Assembly (NCBI GenBank): GCA_020631735.1
Contig: CM036201.1
Coordinates: 80,266,502-80,330,501 of the forward strand
Reading direction: 5' to 3'
Source: Saccharum officinarum
Taxonomy: Eukaryota > Streptophyta > Magnoliopsida > Poales > Poaceae
Length of the DNA stretch: 64,000 bases
The notes under the pieces are model-generated. The model was not told where the DNA came from and did no database searches. It worked only from the letters and a program-made list of their open reading frames with translations. The position numbers were made by a program, and so were the translations under genes. Numbering within the stretch: position 1 is the first letter of the stretch; every line of letters begins with the position of its first letter. Below are positions 21,820 through 32,938 of this stretch, piece after piece.

Positions 21820-23770
21820 GTCCTATGAAGATTGTGCAGAGTAGACAATTGAAAGTCCTATATTTGGCGTTGGTAATTAGTGACAATGCCTAAGTACTAA
21901 TCATATGTCTAAGTTGTATGTATCATATGAGGATTAGTACATTCCAAGGTTGGTGGCAAGATGGACATGGTGATCATGATGGCCACACTTGGATTTGGAC
22001 GCAACCCTACGTGATCAAGGCAAAGGTATATGCTTAAGGGTTGTGTTTTAGTAACCAAGACACCTAGTGGGTGTGGTTACATTATAGGATAGATAGCCGT
22101 ACTATAAAGAGGGGAATGACGCGGCTATTTAACTCCTAAGTGCCTCTAGGTGTGCATTTCATAATCATATGCATTTGGATAGAACTAATATCGCCTCGAG
22201 AAATGATTGTGAAAATGCTAACACACTCACACATGACGAGATCACTTGGTGGTGTTAGCACGTTTACGATGACGGTGGAGTTTGAGCGGTAGAGAGGGTT
22301 TAGGGTCCTCTCTCCCTCCCGCCGAGCTTGCTCGGCGGGATTCAGGCGTTTTCGAGGAGTTGAAACGACTAATTTCCATTACGCCGGAAGTCGGAAAAGA
22401 AACGGAAGCGAACGGAGGTCACAGAGGTGACCGGACGCTGAACCGGACGCGGTCTCTGGTTGACCGGACGCGTCCGGTCAGCGTTCAGTGTCTGCGCGTA
22501 TTTCAGTTTGATGATCGGACGCGTAGCACGTCCGGTCACTGTCGATCGGACGCATCCGGTCGTTCAGGGAGCTTACTGGACTACAACCGGAAGCTGGCAC
22601 TGTGGCGTCCGGTCAGTTCTGCAGCGCGTCCGGTCGCTGTTTCGTTGTACGCTACTCAGGCTTGACCAGCGCGTCCGGTCAGTTACGGGACCAGCGCGTT
22701 CGGTTGATCCTAGCGCGTCCGGTCAGTTAGACCAGCGCGTCCGGTCAGTGCTTCGCGACTTAGCCGTTGTGCGACCGGCGCGTCCGGTCAGTTTGACCAG
22801 CGCGTCCGGTCAGCGCGATTTCGGCTGTTTAAGTTTCTAACGGCTCTATTCAAAGGGGTACGTCTATAAATACTCGTTGGCCGGCTCAAGGCTCCAACTC
22901 ATGAACATTTGACATACTTGTGAGCACTTTGAGCTAAGCAACTCCCCTCCCACTCATCTCTCTTGCTTCTTTACATATTCGAAGTGAGATTGAGTGATCC
23001 AAGTGCATTTGCATTGTGAGATTGCATCTAGTTGGCACTTGATGGTTGATTTGCTGCGGGATTCTTGTGTTCTCTTGGTGGTTGCCACCACCTAGACGGC
23101 TTGGAGCAACTTGGAGGCGTTGGCAAGAGTTGGTGATTGTTCTTGGCCACCTCCGGTGATTGTAAGGGGTTTGTGCCTACCTCGGCGAAGCGCCAAAGGC
23201 AACGTTAGTGAATTGCCCGTGTCATTGCAACCTTTTGCCATTTGGTAGGTTCTTGTGGCGGCTTTTGAGAGGCTCGGTGTGAGACCGATTAGCCACCGAA
23301 CCACGTGGTGAAGAGGGACACAACGGGGACTAGCGTGCCGGCAAGCACGTGAACCTCGGAATAAATCTTCGTGTCATCACTTTCATATTATGATTGATTG
23401 ATCCCGGTGTTCGGTTATCTTGGTATTCATTGTTGATCATATTGGTTGGCTCAATACTTCGCCCCTCGGTGAAACTCTCCCAACTCAACTCCGCATTACT
23501 TTCTTAGTTATCTTTGCTAGCTAGTTAGCTTTGCTTTAGTAGCTCCTTTGTGTAGCTTGCTAGTTGTAGTTGTAGTTACCTTCTCGGTTTGACTTGTGCG
23601 GTTGAGTGCAATTACTAGAATTGTGAATTGGTTAGGTGGCTTGCAAACACCCCGTAGGCTAAGCAAAACTCGCATCTCGCTATTTGTTATATTGATAAAC
23701 TTGTTTAGCGTGTCTTTGTAGAAAATTTTTAAAGGCTATTCACCCTCCCTCTCGCCATCAAGATCTTTCA
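21820..23770 (+). mobile_element. copia-type LTR (probable SIRE-like), left boundary uncertain
   Basis: The right end reads CACCCTCCCTCTCGCCATC then GATCTTTCA, which matches the LTR end of grass SIRE-type copia elements. It is followed by ACAGTGG, which could be the first bases of a tRNA-Met primer binding site. Inside are promoter-like TATA boxes (CTATAAAGAG near 22100, CTATAAATAC near 22863) and the CpG-rich repeat region listed separately. No coding region follows, so this is a solo or truncated LTR. The left terminus was not identified. Confidence 0.55.
22461..22816. repeat. clustered CGCGTCCGGTCAG repeats with an 18-bp palindrome
   Basis: About eleven copies of GCGCGTCCGGTCAG or close variants at irregular 20-60 bp spacing. 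One copy (22462-22479) is a perfect 18-bp palindrome, GACCGGACGCGTCCGGTC. The region is upstream of the second TATA box of the LTR, so a regulatory or methylation-related role is conceivable but unproven. Confidence 0.85.
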
Positions 23771-23771
23771 A

Positions 23772-24209
23772 CAGTGGCGGATCTAGAAACCAATCACGAG
23801 GGGAGCTAAACTATATTACACAGAGATGAATATCAAAATTCTATATGAGTGTTATACTAACAATTAACAAAGCATAAATGCTACACAAGTGCAAGCATGT
23901 AACAAATATATTATAGTATGAACGCAAAAATAAATAACACTTTGTTTTTTTCTTAATTATTAATGACTTAGAAAAATCATTTGGTATTCATGAAACATGA
24001 AGATATTGACGGTGAGTCAAGTGCAGCAGACAACAAAAATAGTAGAGAGATCAGGTTTTCAAGCTTGTGAGGAGCCAATCTCGATGTCCAGTGCCTGTCA
24101 GTTGCAGAGGGCTGCTACCTGTAGGATGCATGTCCGAGATATATTCGGTGTTTTTCTGAGCTTGCCCCGGGCTGCAGCCCACCCAGCCCGGGGTGCAGAT
24201 CTGCCCCTG
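23772..24209. mobile_element. hAT-like MITE abutting the copia LTR
   Basis: Left end CAGTGGCGGATCTAG, right end GCAGATCTGCCCCTG, the same family as the element at 14115. A GC-rich hairpin (GCCCCGGGCTGCAGCCCAC) lies near the right end. No 8-bp duplication is found (TCTTTCAA versus GAGTAGAT), suggesting rearrangement at one side. Confidence 0.65.
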
Positions 24210-25255
24210 GAGTAGATAAAGTGTTTGAAAGTTGCATACACGATAACAATGCCAATGCCAATGCCAATGGATGAAGTGGCAACGGTCGGCAGAAGAGTAT
24301 GCCCCCATCGAATGGTACGGTGCAACATTTCTGGGACCCAACAGATCGTCTTGCGGTGCACAGAAAGTTACAAAAGTTTCCTACAGATAGTTGGGGTGGA
24401 TGGGTTGCGTGTTCCTATAGTTGCTTTGTTGATTTAGTGGAAGTGCTATAAGGATACTAGAAGACAGAGCAAGTGATCCTACACTCTGTATACCTTCTCA
24501 AGTGCATAAAGATCACATCAAAGGCCAAGAGACACTCCATTTTTCATCCTTTCAAGAATTAGGCCTTAAAGCTTGAATGATTGGGTGGTTGTGTCGTCGT
24601 CATCTTTATGAGCAGAAGCCCTTGAGATCTTTGTGAATTTTCAAGGGGCATTGATCCTCCAAACATGGCGTGGAGCGGTAACTTGGTGTGCGAGGATGAG
24701 GAGACTCCTTCCTTCATGGATTCGTACTAAACCGATCAGTTCGATAGATTTTTAACGATCTGATTGCGCCGTTTTTTTAAATGAATATTATGTTTAATCT
24801 TTTACAGTTGGATTGCCGATCTAATCCAATCCTAATAACTATGCTTACATAGCCTGAGAAATGCTCAAGTGCCATTATCAAACGAAAGCTTGTCGACCGG
24901 GAGCTACAGCTAAAATTTGTACCCTATTGCTCATATTTTTCTTAATCTATATTGAACTTCTTATTTAAAGGTGAATAATTGTTTATAAAGTATTTTTCAT
25001 TTATGATATATAGTTACCACCACTGTCCTAAATTATAGGTTATTTTAGTTTCAAGGTATATATCTTTGGCTGTGTACTTAGATATACGGATATACGATAT
25101 GTGATATATCTAGAAAACAAAACGACTTATAAATTGAAATGATGAATACATTAGGAAACCATCGTATCTTTGAACCACTCTATCATTTTAAATCAAAATA
25201 TTTATAAGCCTAGGATTTGGGGCGGGAGATGTAGTCCGACTCATGTAGACTGTTA
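24210..25255. other. intergenic, relics only
   Basis: Contains a (CCAATG) hexanucleotide run (24248-24270) and, near 25030-25215, a Stowaway-like relic (CCTAAATTATAGGTTATTTTA ... CGACTTATAAATTGAA). No gene supported. Confidence 0.3.
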
Positions 25256-25491
25256 GGCCTTGTTTAGTTACCCGACTCGGGGGTGGCCGATTCAGTACAG
25301 TACCATCTTCGAGCACTGTAGCACTTTTTTTTTTTTTGTAATAATTGTCTAAATCTGGATTAATTAGGCTCTAAATGTTCGTCTCGCAAAGTACAACAAA
25401 ACTGTGTAATTAGTTTTTTATTTTATCTATATTTAGTACTCTATATATGTGCCGGCATTTTAATGTGATGGAGAATCTTCTTTTTACATTG
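25256..25491. mobile_element. Tourist-like MITE, GGCCTTGTTTAG family
   Basis: Starts GGCCTTGTTTAGTTACCC and contains the family core (TAATTAGGCTCTAAATGTTCGTCTCGCAAAGTAC and TAATTAGTTTTTTATTTTAT...). The right terminal repeat is degenerate. A near copy lies at about 29690-29880. Confidence 0.65.
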
Positions 25492-26261
25492 TGGAATTTG
25501 GGGTGAATTCTGAAATCTAAACCAGCATTAGTTAAATTTGGGGCCTCGGATTTCACATAAAAGTACGAGGTGATTTTGCAGGTGTCCTTGGTCGTTTCCG
25601 ACTCGACTCCTCCACGTGACCAGCCGCCATTCAGCCCAGCCACGGCGGCGCTCCTCTCGCCGCCGCCGCCCTTGCCGTCAGGGTCATCCCTCATCGGCTC
25701 ATCCGCTCCGCCGACTGCTCGGGTAATGAATAGTGGGTGATTTCTTTGTTTGGAATTTGGGAAGCAATCGACTAAGATCTCGGAATCCTCTCCACCTTTC
25801 TGTTTTTTTTTAAAGAGAGATCTACGTACTAATTAGTCCACGGGAACAATTCGGTTACTTAGTAATTATATAATCTACGCAGTGTACTGCAACTGAATCT
25901 GTAATTTTGTGTTTTCAAGCTAGTTGCTGTATGTTAATGTTTTTGCATCTGAGATTCAGTGGTTGCAAAAGTCACCATTTTGTTAGATGAAGAAGAACTC
26001 GGCATTGGTTGAGTTTTTGTCCTGCTTTGCTTTAATTGAACATGCTGTCCATTATAGAAAATTTTCCCTAATTTAATTAATTAATTAAATGGCAGGTCAT
26101 GCCCTTCCATACGTTAAGAAAAAGTTACAGAAAAAACAGTTCTGAAACAACTGTGGTTCACCTTGATGTTCTGACTTGGACAGGTTTATACACTCAAAGT
26201 CAAATATTATGATGTTCTGATGAATTGCAGGCTTATGACTCATGAGCTTCTTCATTTCTAA

Positions 26262-26826
26262 ATGGCGCTGACTGACAAGGGATGTGCTTTGTTGCCTCCT
26301 TTACGACTTCCGGTCCATCTTGCAGAGTTTGTGTTCAGGTGGTCGCTGTTCATGTTCAGTAGGAGTAACTTCAGATCAAGATTCTGAACATTTCCTTATA
26401 CTTTCTGTCCAAAAAATGCTCTTTTTGTTTCACGTATATGACATAAGATTATATATACTCCTACTCTGCAATTGTATAGAACAGTAATTGTATATGAGCA
26501 TTGCAGTTCTGATGGATCTTTGTTTTCCTTTTCCATCTCTGAAAAATTGCTTGTTTTGTTTTTCTTTTCAGTTGGCCACTTGTAGTATCGAGTGAGTGTG
26601 ACTACCAATTCCCATTTTTATCCTGTTCCTGAACCTGAAGAGAGGCTGCCAAGCTCTTGCTGACATGCTTCTTGTTGAATGTTTCTGTTCCAGGGATGAG
26701 GATGGCACCTTGCTGTTCAGAGTTCAGACTCCAGAGGCGTATCTTTGCCTGCATTATTCTTCCCACCCAGAACGACTATCTGAACGGTGCCAAAGTCGCC
26801 TTTCGACACTTGCTGCTCTGGATTGA
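26262..26826 (+). CDS. tentative two-coding-exon gene for a 69-residue protein
   Basis: A GC-rich leader ends in a donor at 25722|GTAATG; the acceptor ATTGCAG|GCTTATG opens at 26231. The ATG at 26262 (preceded in frame by TAA) starts MALTDKGCALLPPLRL. The first coding exon ends at 26338 (TTCAG|GTGGTC) and joins 26694 (GTTCCAG|GGATGAG) in consistent phase, giving EFVFRDEDGTLLFRV and stop at 26824-26826. The junction codon AGG and the coding character across the splice support a real exon pair. No motif or family is recognised. It could be a small gene, or the remnant of a longer gene whose upstream part decayed. Confidence 0.45.
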
Positions 26827-28313
26827 AAAGAATCATACATGGGAATAGCAGGTGATAGCTGGACTCCCTTGTGCATCTTCTTCTGTTGTCTGCATGCTTT
26901 ATTGGGCCGTGCACCGCATCATAATCAAGTTCGTTCATGGAGAATTATTGGTGTGCGAGGCTTAATTGCAGCATGTTGCTGCCACCACACATTAGGAGAC
27001 GCAACCATACCTTGTTTAATTCTTGTATAAAGTCTAGCAGCTCATTGCCACCATTATGCAAGGAGATTGGTGCAAAAAAGAGGTGCATTAGCTGTACTCG
27101 TGTTAAACTTTTCATATATTCTTCTAGAACATGAGGCATGCATACTTTTATATACTTTTTTGTTGATTTGGTGTGGCAGGAAAAAAAATACATACATAGG
27201 GATAGGGGGGATGTTTTGTTTTAGAGACAGTAGCTTACATCATTGTAGGTTTTGGTTATGGCTATTAATTAGCTTGCCTGAGTGATAGGCAAATCATTGT
27301 GTCCACCCTGTCCACAGCATGTGCAGCAATTGCTGCGTTGATGCTGCATGAGTGGTGTGGTTAGACAAATATTCCTCCATTCTGGAGTTTAGGCCACATA
27401 ACACATTCCTCTGCTGCATTGTTATATAGGATAGGATACTACTACTCACCACATGCATGATAGATGGGCATGCAGGGGCAGCCATGCCATGCATTGCCAA
27501 CAAATGATCAGTTGAGTTGAGGCTACAATGCCACACCAAGGTCACCTGCTCTCAGCATCTGCTCGAGGAATGTGAGTTGGCAGGCTGTTGGCTCGGAAAG
27601 CTTGCAGCAGCTAGCATAGCAACGTTTGCCTGTGATCGATACATGTTCCTGCTCCTTTATGTTTAGCTCAACTTAGGTAGTGATGATTGCTGGATATTAT
27701 CCTTTACTGAGATGTTATATATGGTTGGAGATTTTGCTAGGAAGATAACATGTGAGCATGTGCACTCTTTTTCTTAACAATAGATATTGTATTGTGACAA
27801 CAGAATATGCACTGCACACACATTCCTGATATTCTAGATACGAGTACGAGTACTAAGGAAGCAGGGGTTTTTTCTTTCTTCTGTTTGCTGTCATATGCCC
27901 TCATAGGCCCATACTGCCTCCATCCCAAAATAAATCAACTTCAGAAGGAGATTGCAAGCAACATTAAAAGCACAGGACACTGAAGAACAACAATGACCAG
28001 AAGTTACAGTAGAATTTTTTTTTTTTTTACATGGCAACGGCTAATGAACGAACCTACTACAGGGTGGTCAACGAGGAGGAGGAGATGGCCATATGGAGAA
28101 GGCAAAAACAAGGGCCAAAAAAATAGCCTTCCCATTGGTTGATCTATCTCCAGGAATGAATGCATGCTTGCTTGATGCTTCTTCATCTTCTAACAACAAG
28201 CAAGGTTTCGAGCTCGACCAGCAATGGCGAAAAGGAGGATTCATGCTACCGGTACAGTGAATGAAACGAAGCTAATAGTAATAGTACATTTCTATCAGTC
28301 GTCGATGTTTGTT
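26827..28313. other. 3' flank of the small gene and of the SOFL gene; no further gene
   Basis: Mixed-composition DNA. A CTCCATCCCAAAATAAATC stretch near 27918 is a Stowaway terminus without a partner. 28160-28313 is the likely 3' UTR of the minus-strand SOFL gene. Confidence 0.35.
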
Positions 28314-28853
28314 TTACCAGAGGAAGAAGCTTCTCCTTGAAGAGCCGCCGCCTCTCTTGCTGTGGCCTCGCCTTGACGAGTTGCCCTCTCCACCTCCTTT
28401 GTCCACCTTGCCATTGCCAGCAGCAGCTTTCTTGCGGGAGCTGGTGGCGAGCTTTGTGCGTGCGCCATCCTCCTCCTGCTCCTTGCCATGATGATGCCCT
28501 CCATCGTCATCGTCATCGTCTTGTTTGCCGTGGTGTCGGTGTTCCGGCAGGGACGACGACGGTGACTTCACTTTAGCTGGGCCGGTGGAGGCATCGGACG
28601 CGAGGGAGTCGTCGTCGTCGGCATCGGCGTAATCTTGGTAGCCCTGCTTCTTGCCGCGGCTGATCATGTAGCCGTAGCCGTCGTGGACGCTGCTCCCTTT
28701 GCTGCCGCTGCTCTTGCCGCTGCCGGCAGCGTCGTCGTCGTGGCCATGCATATGCATGGGCGAGGCGAGGTACATTGTCCAGCCGGACTCGCAGCTGTTG
28801 CAGCCCTCGCCGGCGTCGTCGTCCTCCCCGGTGATGTGGGAGGAGGACTCCAT
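28314..28853 (-). CDS. SOB FIVE-LIKE (SOFL) family protein
   Basis: A single-exon 179-residue frame with the two SOFL signatures. Domain A is CNSCESGWTMYLASP (residues 18-32), and domain B is DDDDSLASDASTGP (79-92). Between and after them are low-complexity acidic and His-rich runs, then a basic Ser/Arg/Lys-rich tail ending SRRSFFLW, a plausible nuclear-localising region. In Arabidopsis, SOFL proteins raise specific cytokinin levels and act redundantly in development; their biochemical activity is not established. The start is the first ATG after a TATA box about 180 bp upstream, and the leader is GA-rich. The acidic/His expansions are longer than in short family members, but the two domains are intact. 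Confidence 0.9.
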   Translation of the reverse strand: MESSSHITGEDDDAGEGCNSCESGWTMYLASPMHMHGHDDDAAGSGKSSGSKGSSVHDGYGYMISRGKKQGYQDYADADDDDSLASDASTGPAKVKSPSSSLPEHRHHGKQDDDDDDGGHHHGKEQEEDGARTKLATSSRKKAAAGNGKVDKGGGEGNSSRRGHSKRGGGSSRRSFFLW

Positions 28854-29031
28854 GGCGGCGGGATGGAGTGCGAGCGAAGATGGCCGATCGATGCAAGAGG
28901 CGAGAGAGAGAGAGAGCCAAAGCAGGATGGAGAAAAGCTAGAGCAGAGAGCCAAAGGGAATGAGCAGCTAGCGTGAACTGAAGCCTGAAGAAACAGAGAG
29001 AGAGAAGCTCGGAAGATGAGAGGAGAGGATG

Positions 29032-29039
29032 AATATATA
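29032..29039 (-). promoter_or_regulatory. probable TATA box of the SOFL gene
   Basis: Minus-strand TATATATT in the context GTATATATTC, 179 bp upstream of the ATG. Predicted transcription start near 29003, giving a leader of about 150 bases rich in CTCTCT on the coding strand. Confidence 0.5.
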
Positions 29040-29689
29040 CTGTCTGTCTGGTAGAGTTGTAGGAGGCTATATTTATGCTTGGTCTGGGCGCCCCATCAAT
29101 GCAAGGGTGAAGAAGCCATTGCTGCTTCCCTGGCCTGCTGCGGTGCTTCCTGGAGTTGGACACACCACGAGCACGAGCTGAAGGGAACATTGACACCCGG
29201 CCACCATCTTCGTCTTGGTCTTGGTCCTGGCCTTCTTCACACGAGGAGAGGAGACGGACGAGCGGACTGGACTGGACACGGGGTAGGGCCGCAAGAAACG
29301 CCAAGCCTCTTGGACTGGACGGACACGGGTAGATGGGACGAGACGCAAGCCTAATTAGATCGCCATCAGCGCAACTCTTGCTCGCGTCGTCCGCCTACAG
29401 GGACGCTGGCGTTGGGGAGGAAGAGGTAGAGGGACAAGAGAAGGGGAAAGACTGGGCAGTGTCCTTTTATGGGAAAGACTGACTATCCCTCCAACTGTCT
29501 CTCATAACTTTTGTTCTCTGTCTTGTCACCAAGCCTCCTACTACAGGGCTCCCGCTGTGCTCTCCTCTGTTCAGCGTGACAGGGTGTGCTGTGCTGCCCT
29601 GCCCATGTGGGCGTCCAATGTCCTGCCTCTGGCTCCGCTCCTCCTCCTCTGGCTGGGACAGCCGGACAGGGCACCGAATTTGGAGGGCC
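29040..29689. other. upstream region of the SOFL gene
   Basis: GC-rich promoter-side DNA with several chance frames on both strands; none has a domain or a consistent coding character. Confidence 0.35.
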
Positions 29690-29880
29690 AAAGTCACTGA
29701 AGTGATACGGTAGTGTTTTGTTTGTATTGGATAATAATTGTTTAACTGTTGACTAATTAGATTTAAAATGTTGTCTCGTAAAGTATAACTAAACTGTATA
29801 ATTAGTTTTTGATTGCATCTACATTTAGTATTCCATAACTAATGGTAAATTTGATGTGACGGAGAATCTTCTTTTTGCAA
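29690..29880. mobile_element. Tourist-like MITE relic
   Basis: Internal block TAATTAGATTTAAAATGTTGTCTCGTAAAGTATAAC and the ending GTGACGGAGAATCTTCTTTTT match the element at 25256-25491. The left terminus is degenerate. Confidence 0.55.
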
Positions 29881-32085
29881 GCACTCCTTTGCTTGTGCCC
29901 GTGAGTCAAGACGGTGAGAACGAGGCAGGCGGTACAGGAACTCCAACTGCAATCATGCATGGCGAAGAGGAGAGGAGAGGAGCGATATGCAGTTGGGCTG
30001 AGGCCTGTCGAACGTTGCTGGTGTGTGCTGCAGTGCGGGCAGCCGATGCGCCCCTCGTTTGATTAAGAGGCTAATTTTTATCTAAGCCTAGTGGTGTTTG
30101 ATCCCTATTAGATGTAATAATTGGATTTAGACTAGAGTGCCCTGATACTATTAGACATTTGTTCTTATTTTTCATGTTGTGTGATGCCGCCGTGCCGATA
30201 TCTAGATCTAGCCACGGCCACACGACCTCTTTATTTGTGCCGACCCGATAGGCCATCCGGTGCCGCGCCTCTCGTTGAGTCACCGTTGTTGCGCCACCCG
30301 CTCTGCCAACGCCCCGCCATGGAGCCCACTCCATCATCACTCGCCTGTGAGGCTACGTCGACCGTGTTGATTCCGCTCGTGGAGTCGTGCCTCCTCTACC
30401 GCACGCGTGGCCACGTCGTCTCCACCGCGCGCTCAGTGGGGTCATGCCGCCTACATCGGGAGAAGCATAGCCGCCTATACCAGGAGGAGCCATGTCACCT
30501 ACATCGAGAGGTGAGAAGTACCGAGAGGAGGGAGTGATGAGTTAGGGTTTCTAGAGAAGGGATTCTTAGATATAGTACTCTATGCAGATCCATCAGCTAC
30601 AGTTTACTCGAGGGTATCTATATCCAACGATAGCGAAGAATTGGGTCGGTATAGTGCCAACCCATTTAGCCGTGTTGTGCTCGTACCCGTGCTCGCACTA
30701 CGGGTCGAACATGTGACCCAGGCATAGCACTATGGGTTTAATGTTAGTGTCCGGCTTGGGTTTAATGTCGTGCCCGGCTAAGACCGCGCTTTTTCGGGGT
30801 CATGCCTAACTTGCATCTCGCGCCCGCCTACACGGGGCCCGCGCCGCCCGATGTGAGTCCCCGCTCGTGCCCCCTCTACTTCTCACGCGCATGCATGCGG
30901 CCAGTAGCTGCAGCAGGTGGCTATGCCAGCATCCAGAAGAGGGGGAGGGGCAGCGGATGCCCAACCGGCACCGGGAAGAGGAGGAGACACCGAGGCGAAG
31001 GTGAGGCAACAGAAAAGCGAGGATAGAGATGCAATACCCGATCTACTTTTGAAACATCCGGATGCAACACTTTCAACATATGTCTGGAGGCAGATAAAAC
31101 ACATGAAACATGCATCTGAAACACTAGCTCCAACGCCAGATCTACTTTTGAAACATCCAGATGAAACACTTGCAACATACGTACGAAACAGCTGAAACAC
31201 TCGAAACACGCGTATAAAACACTTACAAAACACACATGAAATACTTCATATGTGTGAAAACATATGCAACATCCAGATGAAACACTTGCAAACATACGTC
31301 TGGAAAACGAGATGAAACATTTGAAACATACACTTGAAACATACATGTATAGCCACTGCAACATGTGCAACATTTCAATTTATCTTTGCAACATCAAGAT
31401 GAAATATCTGAAACACTTGAAACACTCTTACAACATGGGCTTTGCTTGGACGAATGGCGCCACGCCGGTGCAGAGGGCGACGACGGCGAATGGACCTCGT
31501 TGTGTGATAGCGGCACGGGCAACTCGCCGGCGAGCATGGTGTCACACAAATCTCGTCTCTCTCGCCTGCTTGCTGGAGCATCCGTCGTGAGAGGCTCGCC
31601 GGTTCGGCGGAGGCGATCGCGGCGAGCGGGCCGTGGCAAGGAAGACTGGGCCGGTGGGGAATGCGGCGCGGAGGAGGCCGCAGGGTTTAGAAAATGGCGT
31701 TGTAGGGGTCCGGCAGCGGTGAGGCGCAGTGGGGGTGGGCGGATGGGCACGGCGACGCAGGAGGAAACGGTGCAGCGAGCATCGGAGCGCGCGGACGGGA
31801 CGAGTGGATAGGGTCGCTGGATGAGCGGCGCGTACCGGAGTGAGCGGAGGGTGACGTCTGTCCGTCCGGACATCTTAATTGTATCGTTGTTGATTTCGGT
31901 GTGAGAGCTTTGGTGCTTCTCCTTCGTGAGAGCTTTGGTGCGGCTGAGTCCACTCTGCTGCCGAAGCTAGCGGACGCTACACCAAACTGTCCAGGCCATA
32001 CCTATCTCATGACCTGACTGACCTTTGGTGGAGGGAAGGAAAGAAGAGCGCGGCGGCTGGGAGATTTGAAAATTGAAATGTACAA
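29881..32085. other. GC-rich and repetitive intergenic block, probably an old transposon
   Basis: Open frames such as 31365-31811 plus and 31394-31873 minus overlap each other and carry no domain. The block combines a GC-rich part (30180-31030), a GAAACA-rich array (listed) and a second GC-rich part (31440-31870), an arrangement suggesting a transposon with captured sequence. Ends were not found. Confidence 0.3.
31045..31430. repeat. irregular GAAACA(C/T)-rich repeat array
   Basis: Around twenty GAAACAC or GAAACAT motifs at irregular spacing. A longer unit, GATCTACTTTTGAAACATCC, occurs near 31041 and again near 31138. Not a CRISPR-type array because spacing and repeats are irregular. Confidence 0.6.
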
Positions 32086-32343
32086 GCTGTTTAGTTCCCA
32101 GATTTTGGGTCCAGATTCACTGTAAAAAAGAAGATTTTTCATCACAAAATGTTAGCACATGCATAAAGTACTAAATATAGATGAAATAAAAAACTAATTG
32201 TACATTTTAGTTGTACTTTGTGAGGCGAACGTTTTAAGCATAATTAGTCAATGTTTAGATAATTTTTACTAAATACAAACGAAATGTTACAGTAATACTA
32301 CAGTGTATTTTGCCAATTTTACACACCGAGAACTAAAAAGGCC
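32086..32343. mobile_element. Tourist-like MITE
   Basis: Starts GCTGTTTAGTTCCCAG and ends GAACTAAAAAGGCC; contains the family core AAAACTAATTGTACATTTTAG and GTGAGGCGAACGTTTTAAGC. Confidence 0.65.
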
Positions 32344-32693
32344 TATAGCCCGTAGCCATAGGCATAGCTATAGCCTGACGGCGATAGCGCATGGCCATGC
32401 TGGTGATTCCCAACTCCCATGCGCATGTGCTGAAGAACTGCTCACCTGTCATTCAGACACGCAGCTTTGTCGCTCAAGAATCCACCCCCTGTTCCCGGAA
32501 GAACGATGACACGGTCCATCCATTGACAATGCTGCTTGTTGGATTTAATACTGTATCTTTAATTTAATTCTTTTATCTAAGAAAGAAGAACTCCTTGTGC
32601 CCCCCGGACATCCTATCATCAGCAAGTTGACTTGCATCGCGTCGCATGCATGTATGCCATCCAAGGCGAGGCGAGGCGAGGGTCGACACCGAT

Positions 32694-32938
32694 GGAATGT
32701 TTAGGTGGTGAAAAATTTTGGGTAAATTTCTATAGTATTTTTTGTTGTTATTTGACAAAATTTATCTAATTATAAACTAAATAGGCTCAAAAGATTCGTT
32801 TCGATATTTACAGATAAACTATACAATTAGTTATTTTTTTACTTACATTTAATACTTCATGCATGCGTCCAAAGATTCGATGTGACGGGTACTGCACAAA
32901 CCTTTTTTTTTGCCTTTTTGGCCAACTAAACAGGCACC
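32694..32938. mobile_element. Tourist-like MITE
   Basis: Starts GGAATGTTTAGGTGGTG and ends GGCCAACTAAACAGGCACC, with core TAGGCTCAAAAGATTCGTTTCG and CTATACAATTAGTTATT. Lies about 350 bp from the preceding copy. Confidence 0.65.

Noticed and set aside
22282..22840. 127- and 126-residue frames
   Set aside because: Translations of the CGCGTCCGGTC repeats in a copia LTR.
28573..29304. 243-residue minus-strand frame upstream of and overlapping the SOFL gene
   Set aside because: It reads the SOFL coding DNA in another frame plus promoter sequence; no domain.
31365..31873. 148-159-residue frames on both strands
   Set aside because: Mutually overlapping GC-driven frames that start in the GAAACA array; no recognisable protein.
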